A stretch of DNA of 64,000 nt, taken from the NCBI RefSeq assembly GCF_002865645.1, contig NW_020194685.1, positions 620,001 to 684,000 on the forward strand. Reading direction: 5' to 3'. The DNA is from Hyaloscypha bicolor E. Lineage: Eukaryota; Ascomycota; Leotiomycetes; Helotiales; Hyaloscyphaceae. Under the pieces are notes generated by a model. It saw nothing but the letters and a program-made list of their open reading frames with translations. It was not told the origin of the DNA and ran no database searches. The stretch's first letter is position 1. Each line of letters opens with the position of its first letter. Position numbers and translations under genes: made by a program. Of this stretch, positions 12,601 to 24,807 are shown piece after piece.

Positions 12601-15600
12601 CTTATCTTCACCTCCCTTCGAACCCCACACTATTATTTGGAGGTTATATCGTAGCTCCCAAGAATCTTACCTGCCCAACTAGGTGTATGGGGAATGAATT
12701 ATCACATCCGCCAATCTCGCAAAGCGTCATCTTTCTTGTCATGTTGCTGCAACTCAAGGTTGGTATTGACTAATTTATGCTTTTTACCCCGGCTATGTGT
12801 TCTATTCTCAGTGCATGTTAAGGCACCACCGCCTAGATAGGTATTTTCTTATCAGATTTAATATGCCTGAGGTGCACGCCGCGGTCGAGAACACCTCAAG
12901 GACACCCGAGTATGGCGTACGCAGGGACCTTATCACATGTTGTATTGACAGCGTCCACCAGGTTTTCTTCATATATTTACAGTCTCAACAAGAACACCGT
13001 GCCAGCACTAGTTCATCCGAATCAGTACCTTAATACAGTGTATATTACCTCCTGCTCCTTTGGTAGCGCCCCCAGCCGTACCTCCGGCGTCACACAATGT
13101 ACACAACCCCAATATACGGCAGCCCTAAAGTACCTCGCAGAATAAAGCCTAGGCGAGTCTCTCCGTCGATTTCAGCAACCATATACCCCGGATCCCCGCT
13201 TTCCGTCCGTATCTCAGCTCCCTGTACAATCCGAACACCCCGTCGGACCGATCTCTGCTACAACACCTCCCGTTCCCATCTTCTCTCCTTATGCTTGCTC
13301 CTTCTCAATCCATCTGACTACGGCGCAGCAACCTCAAACTACCTCAATTCGGCGCGAAAGGACTTTCCATATCGCCGACAGTTCACCGACGGGCCGGATC
13401 TGCTCGCAAGGTCGGTCATCACGCAAGGGGACGGCGCGACCTGAGCGACCTTTGCATCATGCCTGTTAATATGTTTCGCATGCAGCATGCAGCACCCGAC
13501 CCCAGCGGAGCACGAATGCGGTAGAAAGCCCTTACCCAGTTTGTCACCCTGGTTGTTGGTTGCGAGAAGGTTAGGGAGCAGGGAAGGAGATCCTCCCCGC
13601 TACACGAATATGAACAGGCGTTCAAAGCTCTGACTCTCTAGGCCCGGATAAACACAACCTGCCAAGATGGGAATCCTCCTTTGCAACTTTCCAAGCATGC
13701 GGCCGTTTGCTCGCTGAATCTAGCCCCGGTTTTCGACTTCCAAGACTCCCGAGCTCAACAAAAAATAAACACAATAATAAACTATTTCTTTTTTTAGTGC
13801 GGTTAGTTTTTGTTTCATTGCTCGGTTGGGGTCAGCGGATGAGCATGTTTCACACCGAATGATGACCAGATGAATGGCATCAGGAGATGTCTCGCTGGCA
13901 TGAGATCCCAAAGCGATATCCCCGGCCCCCCGCAATGTTCACCCCCGCCAAAATTTACGATGTTGTGGGGTAGGATTTTCGTCTGTACAGCCAGCCCCTG
14001 ACCCCTTGCGTTACCTTACCCCACCATAACGCCGGTGGCTGCACTTTCGTTTTCCAGCTTCGGGGAAATGCCGTTGGTGATTACTGGGTTTGAGCCTGAA
14101 GGACATGCTTGGGGCTTAAGGGCTGATGGGGTTCTTCAATCATGAGGTTTCGGTGATATGTGGTGATGAGGAAGAATCTCCGTTTGTTCCCAGAAGTGCG
14201 GCTTTAGCTCCTGGGGGGCGATTTTCTGGAGCTGCAGCTGCCCTTTTCAGCCGAGAGTTTGGAGCTTCTGGTTATCTTTGGCATAAGCTGGATTTAGGAC
14301 CAACGCTACCGTAGACAGCTGCCAATACCCGAAGAGTGGTGACACTAGAAGCTGACGGATGTGGTTTTAGAAACCAGAGTTATTCTTGGTTGAGGCAGGT
14401 CGGACTAAATTCCAGTTTCGGCGGAGGATTCGGCGAATACTTTTCTCCCCCTTATCTTTTCGCTGTCACTTGCAATGTTCGATGACGACGCTTTCCCTTG
14501 CGCATCAAACACGAGGGGATTTCAAGATAAGAGGTTGTCTCAACAGATCTAAGAATAAGGAGGTGCTGACACGCTATCTCCAAGTCAGCAAGTGATGGGT
14601 TCCCCGCAGAGTGGGCCGTGGGGTCAGTCCCACGGGGTCGGCGCTGGAGACGAGCTCTATTCGTCACTGTGTTCGCCACTATCGCTCGAGCCTCCAGCCT
14701 CTTAATATCGACATAATATTGCTAAGAATACATACGGCTTCCACACCGCTTCTTGCAGGAGCACCTTGTGAGATAATATATGTGCTGTCATATAGACGGT
14801 AAAGTGATTCGGGGAGTACCTGGATCTTCGAATGTACTTGCAGATGCCAAGAATGATAAAGGCGTCAGAGAAGGGTCCATCGGTGTGAAGTGTGGGAGCC
14901 GAAAATAAGGGGTAATAAGACATCGGGCACGAATCAAGATGTATGTTTAGAGTTTCTGGGACTTGCTTGATCAGCAATCGAGTGTTCTGTCGTGTAAGTT
15001 GCACCTCACATCAAACCACTGCAAATCGTTTCTTCTCATCACGTCAAGTGGGAAATGTGTACGATAAGGGCTGCTCTCCATTTCAATAGCCCCAAGGCAG
15101 CGCCAAGCCTCTCTACGTCTGGGGAGATTCATGCCACTGCAGCCTCAGCTTTGGCTTCAGCTGACGTTACTACATGCCATTCACCGAGGATGGCTCCCAT
15201 TCGGGAACCGCCCAGCAGCTGAGAGGGTTGTACGCCGTTTGCTTTTTGCGTGAACTCTGTCAGTGCGTGTCAGCTCATATGTTGTGGAACGAAGCCTGGC
15301 ACGTCTTGGGCGCCGAGTCATTGTTCCGCGTGCGTAAGATAAATACACTTTTCCCCCGTATTTCTGTTACAATACATTGCTTTTCCTTTTCCCTCTGAGC
15401 GAGGCGGTGGGAAGGGAGGAAGGATGTGCGCAAAAGCTGACAGGCGCGACGCCGGCAAAGGTAGGCACAACGCGGGTCGGGTGGAGATTCCGACGAGTCA
15501 AGCACGACTCATGTGAATAGAGTTTGTGACTTGGAAAGAGAAGGATTCCTATTTCCGAATCAAAATCGAGACTGAGTTTAGTGACATAGGCGTCGAAGGG

Positions 15601-17873
15601 ATGATAGATGTACCCCATGATATTCGAAACGGACTCGATATGATGTTATACAAGTCTGGCTGCGGGATAATGAAGATCTTGAAGAAAGCTACAATGAAAC
15701 AAAGGACCCGTCATAATCTAGTCTCTTATCTTCCCCTCTCCAATTGCAAGCAGCCAGTTCTTGGTACGGAATTCGGAATAGCTTGTGGCTCTTTCTGGAA
15801 ATTCGGAACAACGAAGTGCTTGCTTGCATATTGTACTCCACGTTTTACCGAAAGTTTAGCACACCCACAGCAATGTTTACTTTTCAACTGGTGACTTCAG
15901 GTGCACATGGTACTTGGATTTACTTCTGCTTCCTGTCGAGGACTAAATATGCACTGCAACATTGTCATCCCTCTGCATGCATTTCGTCCACTTCACTCGT
16001 TCCCGCGTTTCCCGCGTTTCCCACGCTTTACGTATTTACCGCAATCTTCAGTTTCCGTTACTTTAAGGAAATCGCGTTCGTTGGTTGACTACATGTATGT
16101 AATCCGAGTATCCGAATAGCGCCATGGAGAATGTATCATTTGTATGGTTCTCCCTCTTCATTCTTCAAGGACCCGGCGTTGGTTGACCAGTCCCGTTCCA
16201 TCGAAAGTTGCATTCTCGCCAACGTCGATTCCAAGTCAACACAACTTCACAAGAAATTCTATCGCCATTGCCATTGCCCTCGATCTCGATCTCGATTGTT
16301 GAGTGTTTTCGTCAAAACCCTGGCACTTCAAGCAGTCCTCTTCCATCAGAGGCTGCATTCACCGCTTTCAACAGTCTGAATGAAACCCAAAGTAACACAA
16401 CATACAATTTTCAACCTCACATGCCAACTCTCGCTGCATTGTCTGAGAAAAGCTCAAACAGTCGAATAGGGAGTGGAGTCCCCCACACTCCGGGGCCCAA
16501 CCGCGCCTTCCCCGCCGCTGCAACCTCCCCTCCCCTCCTCGTATCACACACCAGTCATCGTGCCCAACCCCCACATTCACGAATGACCTGTCACCTGCCA
16601 ACAGCAGCCCCAAAAAACCAACAACTGGTTCCCTCCCCATGCTGTCTCAGGATCGCCAAACCCTATCCAGGCACCCGAGAACCGAGGCCAACCAACCCCT
16701 GACCCCCTGCTCGAAAACGTGATTCCCAGCATCCAGCATCCCCACACAGTCACGTGTCAACCTCAATTATAACACTCAGAATGCTATAACAATAAAGCCA
16801 ACAAGCCATTCGGCTTTCAACCCTAGCCTCAATCCAATCCTCATCCAAACCCCCTTCGTTCTATATCTCATATCTCCTAACGTCATCTTTCATCTTCCCC
16901 AAAAACAAACAACTAAACCAAGAAAAGCAGGCCTAACAATTGGCCCCCTCGTACACAATCTCCCGAAGGCCAGGCCGCGATGTCGCGTGTCTCCCGCCCA
17001 CGTTTCCCATCTCTTCGTATTGCTCTGACGGCACGCATAGCGCGGCACCTTGCCTTCTATACGATCTGGGGTACCGGGCACCTTAATTGGCCAGCGGAGC
17101 CGACCAATTCCACAGTTGCTGCAGCGTCGATTCGGAAGCAAGGGCGGCTAACGAATACGAAAATGTGACAGGTCGTTGTAGAGCCGCCGTCTCAGCCACG
17201 TGGTTGCTAAGCTTCTGCCGAGGGGAGAGATAGGATGACGTTCCGGCTTGTCTTGGGCAGATTGGCTTTTATATTGGACATGATGGTTCGGAGGTGTGGG
17301 GAGGTTCGAGTGCAGTGGGAATAAGTGAGGGAGGGAGATGCATTTTCCTTTTTGGAGAGCTGTGTGTGTGTGTGTGTGGAGGTGATGTACTCTCTGACTT
17401 CCATCCACTCGGAGATGGGAAAGATGATGTCAGACTCACTCACTGCCTTCTATCCGAGCTCAGCTCCTCAGAACAGTTTGTTCCAAAGCAGATTTGAGGA
17501 AATGGCTGGAGCAAAAGAAGACACTTCGTCGTCTCAAACCATGAGGAAATCCGGAGGTGGAAGTGGAGGATGAAATCTCATTTCCCGGTGCCTTAGATCT
17601 CCGCGCGTTCGTTCAAATGCTTATACAGCCGACCTCTACCACGTCCCGAGCTCAGGCATGCTCAGACCGAGCTGAGCCGGCTCGGTATCAATGTGTCTAT
17701 GGCCGAGCGAGCGAGCGTTTGATATCTCTTGATGCGTCAGGATGGATGACTCTGCGGTGATTTCAGGAGCCTTAGCTTTGAGCACCGCATATTGCTTCAT
17801 TGAATTCCCAGATTGCAACAGGTGGTTTAGCAGGTGAGAAGAGGAGAGAGAGAGATTAGTGGACGGTACAGTA
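9638..17873. other. 8-kb gene-poor region
   Basis: No open frame here shows a recognisable domain, plausible exon chain or consistent codon use. Frames of 100-200 residues (for example 10392-10997 minus, 15526-15894 plus, 16208-16702 plus) overlap competing frames on other strands and look like chance. A (TG)9 microsatellite lies at 17361-17378. I see no tRNA. Non-coding RNAs cannot be excluded from sequence alone. Confidence 0.5.
17361..17378. repeat. (TG)9 microsatellite
   Basis: Nine uninterrupted TG dinucleotides within the gene-poor tract. Confidence 0.9.
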
Positions 17874-17880
17874 GATGGTG

Positions 17881-17910
17881 TATCCGTTACGTTGCCACCA
17901 GGGACGGGTT
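17881..17910 (+). repeat. left terminal inverted repeat of the piggyBac-type element
   Basis: 30 bp, inverted copy of 19892-19921 with one T/C mismatch at repeat position 12. Confidence 0.9.
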
Positions 17911-17961
17911 TTCGGAACCGGAAAAAATGATATTCCGGAGGAACACCGAAAACACGCTTTA

Positions 17962-17979
17962 TTATTTACATGTAAATAA
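17962..17979. repeat. 18-bp perfect palindrome inside the transposon left end
   Basis: TTATTTACATGTAAATAA reads the same on both strands. It lies about 50 bp inside the left repeat and 34 bp before the transposase start, a position where sub-terminal transposase or regulator binding sites occur. Function is inference. Confidence 0.6.
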
Positions 17980-18012
17980 ACCATCTAATTAATCAATTGC
18001 ACCACAATCACG

Positions 18013-19817
18013 ATGCCAGACGATACTGTATTTGATCCTACCGATAAAGGGACCCTTCGGCCTAATGAGGATCCACTGCATAAGCAGGGGAGTACCTTTA
18101 AGCCTATACAATTGCCCGAATTCGGCTGGGAAATTACCTTACCTAAAGACGTTTCTCCCGATGATCCTATTACTTTATTTACTATGTATTATACCCCCAA
18201 AATCATTGATTTAATAGTTGAGAAGACGAATAATTATATGCGAAAACCTCAAGACGAATCCTGCCCTTATGTACGAGTAAACGACTGGTACCCAACATGC
18301 TATAGAGAGATATATATCTACCTTGCGATTCGAATATATATGAGCTTGTATGTGGACAATGAGATCGCAGACTATTGGACAACAAAGGATATGACACCTG
18401 AGCACCCAATTACGAAGTATTTAAGTAGGAATCGGTTTCAGGAGCTCCATATGCGTGTGCGATTCCATGGAAATCAGGAACAAGGCCCATATGAGAAGGT
18501 AGCTAATAACTCCTTATTTCTTTGTTCATTTTACTTGAAACTAGCTAATAAACTACCGAGCAGGTCGAAGCCCTTAGTATACATATTCAAGAGGTTAATT
18601 TGAGAGTTTGGAAGCCTGGACGGGACTTGGCAGTGGACGAGATAATCGTACGATTTGAAGGTCGATCAAAGGAGACAACTACTGTTCCAAACAAGCCCAC
18701 ACCTACAGGATATAAGGTCTGGGGAGCAGCCCAGAGGGGGTTCTTACTTGTATGGAACTGGCATATTCCTGGACAAAAGAATGGGCCTGTGGGAGTACGT
18801 ACTCCAAGAGAGCTTGGTGGGACGATTAAGGCTGGAAATGGGGGAAATAAGACACAAGCAGTAGTCCTGCACTTGATTAAAAGGTTGCCCAAGCTTCCTA
18901 AAGGCTCTGGCTATTACGTTTACCTTAATAATCTCTTTGTTTCTACTCGCTTTATTCAATACGCTCGCTCCCAGGGAGTTGCAATTACTGGGACTTGCAG
19001 GACAACTAGTGGGGTTATTAAGGAGCTTCTTGACCTTCAGAAATCAGATAAAAAGGACGTAATACCCTGGGGTGAAACCCATTCCAGGTATACGCCTAAT
19101 GGAGAAGTGTATCACGTTGGGTGGAAAGATTAAGCCTTTGTTTTAATGATGTCTTCCTTTATGTCAGGTAACGAGCGTATTTTACGGCTAAGGAAGAGGC
19201 CTAAGGAGACTTCTTCTAAAGCAAAGACTGCACGAAAACCTTTTGGTAATCAGGCTACAAAGGTGCTTTCAATTCCTGTAATTGCGGACGGATATAATTA
19301 TCATATGGGAGCAGTTAATGAGTTTGATCACCTGACTGCCCAGAACGCTGGTTTGCGGCACGTGGAGCGAGGAGGGCACCAAGTACTAGAGCACTGGCTA
19401 CTTCGTACGGTTCTAATTAATTGCTATTTACTTGCTTTATGCAGTGATGTGCCAGAACCTAGGCAAGTGAGCTTCAGGAGTCAGCAGGACTTCAGGAGAC
19501 AGCTTATTAGTGCTCTAATTGCTAAAGGAAGGGATAGTGAGATCTGTCCAAAGCGAAGGATATCACAGATTAGCCAGGAAGCTAAAGTGCCTATACAATC
19601 GCACAAGCAAGTAAAGCTTAGTAAGGCTGGGAAGTGTATATGCTGTAAGGGTATGAGATATGGAGATCGGCCGAAAAAACGGGTTGCACTAGCTCAAATT
19701 GCAGCTAATCAGGGCAGGGAAAGCTCAAGGCATCAGAGTATCTATGGGTGCGAGCAATGCGACGTTCATTTATGTAAGAATCGGGGTTGTTTTGATGTAT
19801 TCCATAGAGAGAAGTGA
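18013..19817 (+). pseudogene. piggyBac-family transposase (DDE_Tnp_1_7), broken
   Basis: Two exons: 18013-18498 and 18564 onward; the 65-bp intron (GT/AG) joins GPYEK to VEALSIHIQEVNLRVWKPG. The first acidic site of the family is kept (LAVDEIIVRFEGRS). At the second site active relatives have an LDN motif; here it reads YVYLNNLF, so Asp is Asn. The third, usually GxVD, reads YHMGAVNEFDHLTAQN, again Asn. One TAA at 19131-19133 interrupts the frame after HVGWKD; the same frame resumes with AFVLMMSSF and runs to the stop at 19815-19817. The C-terminus has a Cys-rich zinc-binding tail (CICC, CEQC, CKNRGC), as in piggyBac transposases. Two D-to-N changes are G-to-A type and fit RIP-like decay. Confidence 0.85.
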
Positions 19818-19891
19818 GAATTGATACTTTTAAGGGGGTGGTTCAGCCCTCTAATTGGCTAGAATTACGCGAAAATCGTCGTGCACGGGCC

Positions 19892-19921
19892 AACCCGTCC
19901 CTGGTGGCAGCGTAACGGATA
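19892..19921 (-). repeat. right terminal inverted repeat of the piggyBac-type element
   Basis: 30 bp, inverted copy of 17881-17910; the two arms bracket the transposase relic. Confidence 0.9.
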
Positions 19922-19928
19922 GATGGTT

Positions 19929-22900
19929 GGAAATCGCCGGGCAGAGAGAAAGTCAAATTAGAAGAGCCCATCCTGATCTACCATACGTCATGGCTGTTTT
20001 GACCACAACAATCTGGAGAAGGAGTTCTCCGAAGTCTGAGGATGAACTCATGATCTGGCAGACAGTTTGTTCTTACCATTTCATGCCACCAACGGCAACA
20101 AGCCAAACTGCCTGCACCGGAGATCGGGTTTAGCTTTAGGCTTCTCGCTCCCGCTTCAATGTCCCAGACGCACAACATCCAACAAAACAACAAGTGTCAA
20201 CAACAAAGTAGATCAAATCACCTCATGTACGTAAAATACTAATTGAGGCTGCCGAGTGCCATACTGGCTGCACTCAGGCAGAGAGGTGCCGAACCGACTC
20301 CGCACTCGCGGCCAAGAAAGAGGGCGCATCCCTAGTGTAAACAATATAACGACTCGGAGATCCGTCGATATGAAATCGTCCGTCGAATGGAATAAAGACA
20401 CCGGTAGAGATTGATTGAGTGTGTAAACCGGCCGGTTGCGGTGCCTGAATCCAGGGCCCAATATCAGTCTCGCTGCACACTTTCTTCCCCAAACTACATG
20501 ACAGACAGATGATCAAAGGAATAAAAAACAGCAGAAAGTCCAACCCAACAACGCCTTGCGCCCCCGTGGTCAACAAATGATAAAAGAGCAGCATCCTGAC
20601 TTCAGGCACAGCAACCGAAGCCGGAATTGAGCCCAATTTACCGTTCATATCCGTTCCGCTGCCACCACCAGGTGCGCCCCCCGCTTACGATTTTCTCTCA
20701 ACTTCAAACTTAAAATAAATCTCCACATAATAATATAAGACTTGGGGTCCTCTTATCGGCCAAAAGATAACCTTTCAGTTAGCTCTTATGCGAAATTTTT
20801 ATTTTGCTTTTACAAAGGATCTATAAATTGAAATGCGTTGGAAGAGTCGGAGTAGTTTTGATGTTTCTGTGTATTTAAGCGGAGGGCGCAGCTGGTGGTG
20901 GGCAGCGGAAACAGATAGTTCTAGGGGTCGGAAAGTCTGGCTGCTGCCTCAATCGCTCCATCTATGAATGAGGCGGAAGCTAAAACCATCTCCAGCGAAG
21001 AGTTTTAGGTTTTGTAGCCCTACCTAGGCTGTGGCCCATGACAACAGTTCTCCTTCTCGTTCGGGTGGGAAGTGGTTGATGCTGGGCTCGCTGTGAGGTT
21101 GTCTAGATGGAGATATGGCGAGCTTGCTTGTTCCTTGAGCGTTTGAAGAAGGGAAGGTTTTCAGGCGGTTTGGATCCGAGGACTTTACCCTCAACGGCCC
21201 CACCGTACAGTAGTAGCTGACTGTGCCTTGCTTGCCTTGACTTTGACCCCCACGCTCCCCACCTCGCCTCGCGCAACCTCTCTTCCCCCTTGAGAGTTTC
21301 CTCATCCCTCAGTCTACAGTAGCTGCTCTCAAGCCCTCCCTACCAAACGGCTCCCGTCTTCGGAAAGCAAAAGAATACGTCTTTCTTTCTTTCTTCCCTC
21401 AACGGCTCTGCAACGGCTAAAAACCTTCCTCCTCCTTGCGAACTCACTGAAGCCAAAAAAAAAATACGAGCTGTCTGTCTGCAGGGACCAGAACCCCGTG
21501 GCCGCGGAGCAAGGGTGCTGCTTCCTGGCGAGGCTCGCCTCCGGACTTTTCAGGGGAAGTTTCTGGTGGAGTTCTCCGTGCGAGGGGTTTGGTCGCGGTA
21601 GCGAGGCGATCAAACGCTGCCTGATGTAGCTTTTATGTCGACGAACGAATCCGGACCGAAGCTTTTCGAAGGAGACCGTGGGAAGCGAAGCGAGGGGGGA
21701 TATGTACATCAAACGGGGGATCAGTCAGGACCCCCATCCATCGTCAGGAGGTCGATTTTGACTTTGATGGTTGGGAACGGGAAGGGAGAGCGGGAAAGGG
21801 GGATGGGTGCCGTGTGGCAGACGATGTCATCATGTACAAGTGCGGATCGGGGGGGGAGCTCGCTAACTTGTACCTCGTTCGCTCGACAAAGCAAGGAAGA
21901 AAGGAAAGCACCGCGAGGAAGGGGGGGTGTACATCAAACGGGAGATCAATGAGAGTGTGACATCCGACCGGATGAGGCCCATCGATGATTCCGGCACATT
22001 GTTTAATTCCATCAGTGGCTTGGGCTGGTAGACAGATGGGGCCGAGGTTGAAACCGAGGGACATCGCAACTCGTATGTTTCACACTTCAATGTTGGGGAA
22101 GTGTGGGGAGCGGAGAATTAAGGGAGATGGGCTGCGCCTTCAAGCGGGGAGCCAAGCGCTCGAGAAGGGAATCTGGGGATGGTGCCTGGATTGAGGCGCT
22201 GTACTGCATGTACTGTACATCAAGTGACATCCGTCACATTACTCAAGGTACTGTAAAGCTCACGGGTGAAGGACTTGCAGTTCATTGCAGAGAGAGAGAA
22301 TGGAGTAATGATGCTTCTTCAAGCCGTAAACTCTACACCTTTGCATCTCGCCTCCGGATTACCCTTTGTATCCCCTCTACCTTGACATGTACGTACAACC
22401 TCGGCACAGGACAAAGTTTCAATCCCCTCGTGTACAACCTTTTTCCCCGCCTCTTAAACGAAGCCGCTGTTGCTCTCCGGACCGATCGGCTATCTCTGTC
22501 GGCATGCGCATGCGCATGCATTATTTTCCCGGCAGTCCCTAGGAACCAGGGAGGGAAAGAAAACCTTCATCATAGAAAGAAAAATGCGAAATTGGCAATG
22601 CTCAATACGTGATTCCCTTGCAGAGATAGGTGTCTTGATGCGAGAGCAAGGCCTGCCAGAGAGGGAGGTGTGCAGATAGAGAGAGAAGGAAGGACTCAGA
22701 TGCCTGCCAACATGGCACATCTTGAATAAGGTTTCAGATCCCTTTCCTTCCCGGAGCAAGGCACTACTGTATTATCGTAGAGCCAAGGATCTGTGTGCGG
22801 AGTCGTGTGTGCCCCCACCCTATGGACTGTCATCAGCTCTCGTCATGTGCTGCTCTTCCCAGGCATGTGACTCCAGTTGTAAGCCATCAATGTTACACAG

Positions 22901-23505
22901 AACTCACGATAGGCAGAAGGGACAGAACATGTGTTATAACTCTGACAATTTCATATAGCCGCCCATTCGATTCGAGCTACGTGAGCTCGAAGCAGCAGCT
23001 GAGCACACACACACACACACACACACAGCACAAGATAACACAGTACTCCATCCCAGTTAGGTGCCCATTGCACGCCATCCATCTATCCCAGTCGACCCAT
23101 TCGGCCCCTGAACATGCTCCAGGGGAGCTAATAACTTGCTTGAAAGCGACAAAGGAGACAAAAGCAAAGGTAAAGCAAAGTCTATACTGCACGCACGCTG
23201 TTCTATACATACATAAACGCATCACCGCAAGGCGATGGCAATCCAACACTCAGAAAACTGAAGAAGCCTCCCAGCCCGTGAAAGTCCCGGTATGATAAGT
23301 AAACAAGTAGGCAAGTGGAGATCTCGAGGCCCATCCATCCATTGTTTGAGGAGGGCTCGAGTGATATTATCGAAGTAAGGTGAGTTTGGGCTTCGTCCGT
23401 TCGTTGGTAACGCCTCATGTGTCCATGCCGTCAGGCAAAAATTCCTTCTATTCTCGTATTCCCTTCTCGAATCTTTGCATTCCAATTTCAATTCGTCGAA
23501 TCAGG
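19929..23505. other. 3.6-kb gene-poor region
   Basis: No supported gene. A minus-strand frame at 20274-20648 has one hydrophobic segment but no family resemblance. A (CA)12 microsatellite lies at 23004-23027 and an alternating GCATGCGCATGCGCATGC run near 22503-22518. The right end should hold the 3' untranslated region of creA. Confidence 0.5.
23004..23027. repeat. (CA)12 microsatellite
   Basis: Twelve CA dinucleotides about 480 bp beyond the creA stop codon, possibly within or near its 3' untranslated region. Confidence 0.9.
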
Positions 23506-24807
23506 TCATAGTCGATCCATCAAGTCGCCCCCTGCAACGCTTCCCGTTGTACTGCTCTGTCCACTGGTACTGAATCCATTCTCGCCAGAACTTAATAAGT
23601 CTTGCACGGCGACCTTGGGCACTTGAGGGACAGGGAGTTTTCTTTGCGTGCCGTCGGTCTTGCCAAGGATGTCGGTGATCGAGAGACCGTTTCTGGGTGC
23701 GGAGGTGGCATGCTGGGCGTGGTATTGGCCGTCGAAGTGTTGAGGTTCCATGGGTGCAAGGGCGGGAGTATGTTGGAGGCTCAGGTTGCGGATACCAGGT
23801 AGGTCGTAGCCACCGCCATACGGCCGCAGTCGAGGGGAGTGTGCAGGTGTGGCGAGGGGAGTGTGGTCTGGCGTTGGGGAAAGTGAGTCTTGGGAGAAGG
23901 TGGGCGAGGAGGGAGCAGTGCTGTTCGGTGAGTTGGGACGAGAACGCTTGGCGTGTCGATGGGCGTAGTGGTCCTCTTGTTCAGCGTCATGAGAATGCGA
24001 TCTTGACATTGCGTAGTGACCAATTCCCGGTAGGTGAGTTCGACTATTGTGGTTACTGTGAGAGTAGTATGGGAGATGGCGCGAGCTGCCGTAGTGCGGG
24101 TGATGTGGCGCCAGAGTGCTTTCTCGCTCGACCTGGGTAGCAGCGGTGGCGAGGAGATTGATGTCGAGATTTTGTCCATTGTTGGGGCTTCCTCCCAGAC
24201 TTCGACCGTAAGGGTTGAGGCCAGACGGAAGAGTCGAGTAGGAGGCGTATGAATGTGGAGGAGAGACGTTGGGTGAACCGGTAGCAGAAGCGGGCGCTGA
24301 TCTCGACATGTTCTTGTTTGGCGGCGGCATCATGTTCATGGGTGAGCCGTGCTCAAGTCCGCTCTGGACAGCCTGTTGCACAGCTTGGTGTGTTGTCTTG
24401 TTCTGCCGTCTTGAGTTGGGGTTGTTGTGTATCCTCGAATGTCGAGTCAGTTCATCGGATCGCGAGAAGCGCTTCGTGCAGCCCGGAAATTGGCACGCAT
24501 GCGGTTTCTCTCCTGTATGTGTTCGAATATGTCTTGTCTGATGTTCGAGACGGTGAAAGGCCTTATCGCACAACGGGCACTTGTAGGGTCGAGGGAGATC
24601 CTGTCGGTCGTCCCCTCCGTGCTGACCACCAATCATTGGAGGCATCATTGAGACGGCGGCCATATTTCTCTGTGCTTCTTCTTCCTGCTCTCGTTGAATC
24701 TCTGCCAGTCTTTGTTTCGCGGCCTCGTGTTCTTTCTCAAGGGCGGACCGGTATGGCTGCGGATTCAGCAGACTTGAAAAATCTACTGCTGAAGATGCGC
24801 GTTGCAT
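23506..24807 (-). CDS. creA: carbon catabolite repressor CreA/CRE1
   Basis: 433-residue C2H2 repressor that binds SYGGRG sites in promoters of genes for alternative carbon use when glucose is present. The start chosen, [20 protein letters not shown], is the conserved CreA N-terminus, although the frame stays open for 205 more codons upstream. Two C2H2 fingers are at about residues 75-97 and 103-127 ([19 protein letters not shown], then [19 protein letters not shown]). After them comes a Ser/Pro-rich region, then the conserved regulatory block around [18 protein letters not shown] and [20 protein letters not shown]. The C-terminus has the repression-domain wording [20 protein letters not shown]. 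No introns. Length agrees with other fungal CreA proteins (about 415-430). The gene looks intact and is one of the firmest calls here. Confidence 0.97.
   Translation of the reverse strand: MQRASSAVDFSSLLNPQPYRSALEKEHEAAKQRLAEIQREQEEEAQRNMAAVSMMPPMIGGQHGGDDRQDLPRPYKCPLCDKAFHRLEHQTRHIRTHTGEKPHACQFPGCTKRFSRSDELTRHSRIHNNPNSRRQNKTTHQAVQQAVQSGLEHGSPMNMMPPPNKNMSRSAPASATGSPNVSPPHSYASYSTLPSGLNPYGRSLGGSPNNGQNLDINLLATAATQVERESTLAPHHPHYGSSRHLPYYSHSNHNSRTHLPGIGHYAMSRSHSHDAEQEDHYAHRHAKRSRPNSPNSTAPSSPTFSQDSLSPTPDHTPLATPAHSPRLRPYGGGYDLPGIRNLSLQHTPALAPMEPQHFDGQYHAQHATSAPRNGLSITDILGKTDGTQRKLPVPQVPKVAVQDLLSSGENGFSTSGQSSTTGSVAGGDLMDRL

Larger units (their letters stand above)
17881..19921 (+). mobile_element. 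piggyBac-type DNA transposon, inactivated
   Basis: Complete element of 2,041 bp. Terminal inverted repeats of 30 bp lie at 17881-17910 and 19892-19921 with one mismatch; the outer ends read TATCCGTTACG. They enclose a single transposase gene in the plus orientation. The insertion site does not show the TTAA duplication expected of piggyBac. Instead both immediate flanks begin with the same bases: gatggtg at 17874-17880 and gatggtt at 19922-19928, which could be a target duplication. Alternatively the terminal TA on each side is the duplication. The transposase is disabled, so the copy could move only with help from an intact relative. Confidence 0.85.

Noticed and set aside
17281..17325. possible tRNA B-box (GGTTCGAGT) near 17304
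   Set aside because: The match to the B-box stops after eight bases and no A-box or cloverleaf can be drawn around it. No tRNA found in the window.
20274..20648. 124-codon minus-strand frame with one hydrophobic segment
   Set aside because: It looks a little like a small membrane protein, but there is no family resemblance, no neighbouring exon and no promoter feature. Not reported as a gene.
22503..22518. alternating GCATGC run as a regulatory palindrome
   Set aside because: Simple alternating sequence; self-complementarity follows from the repeat itself and nothing nearby suggests function.
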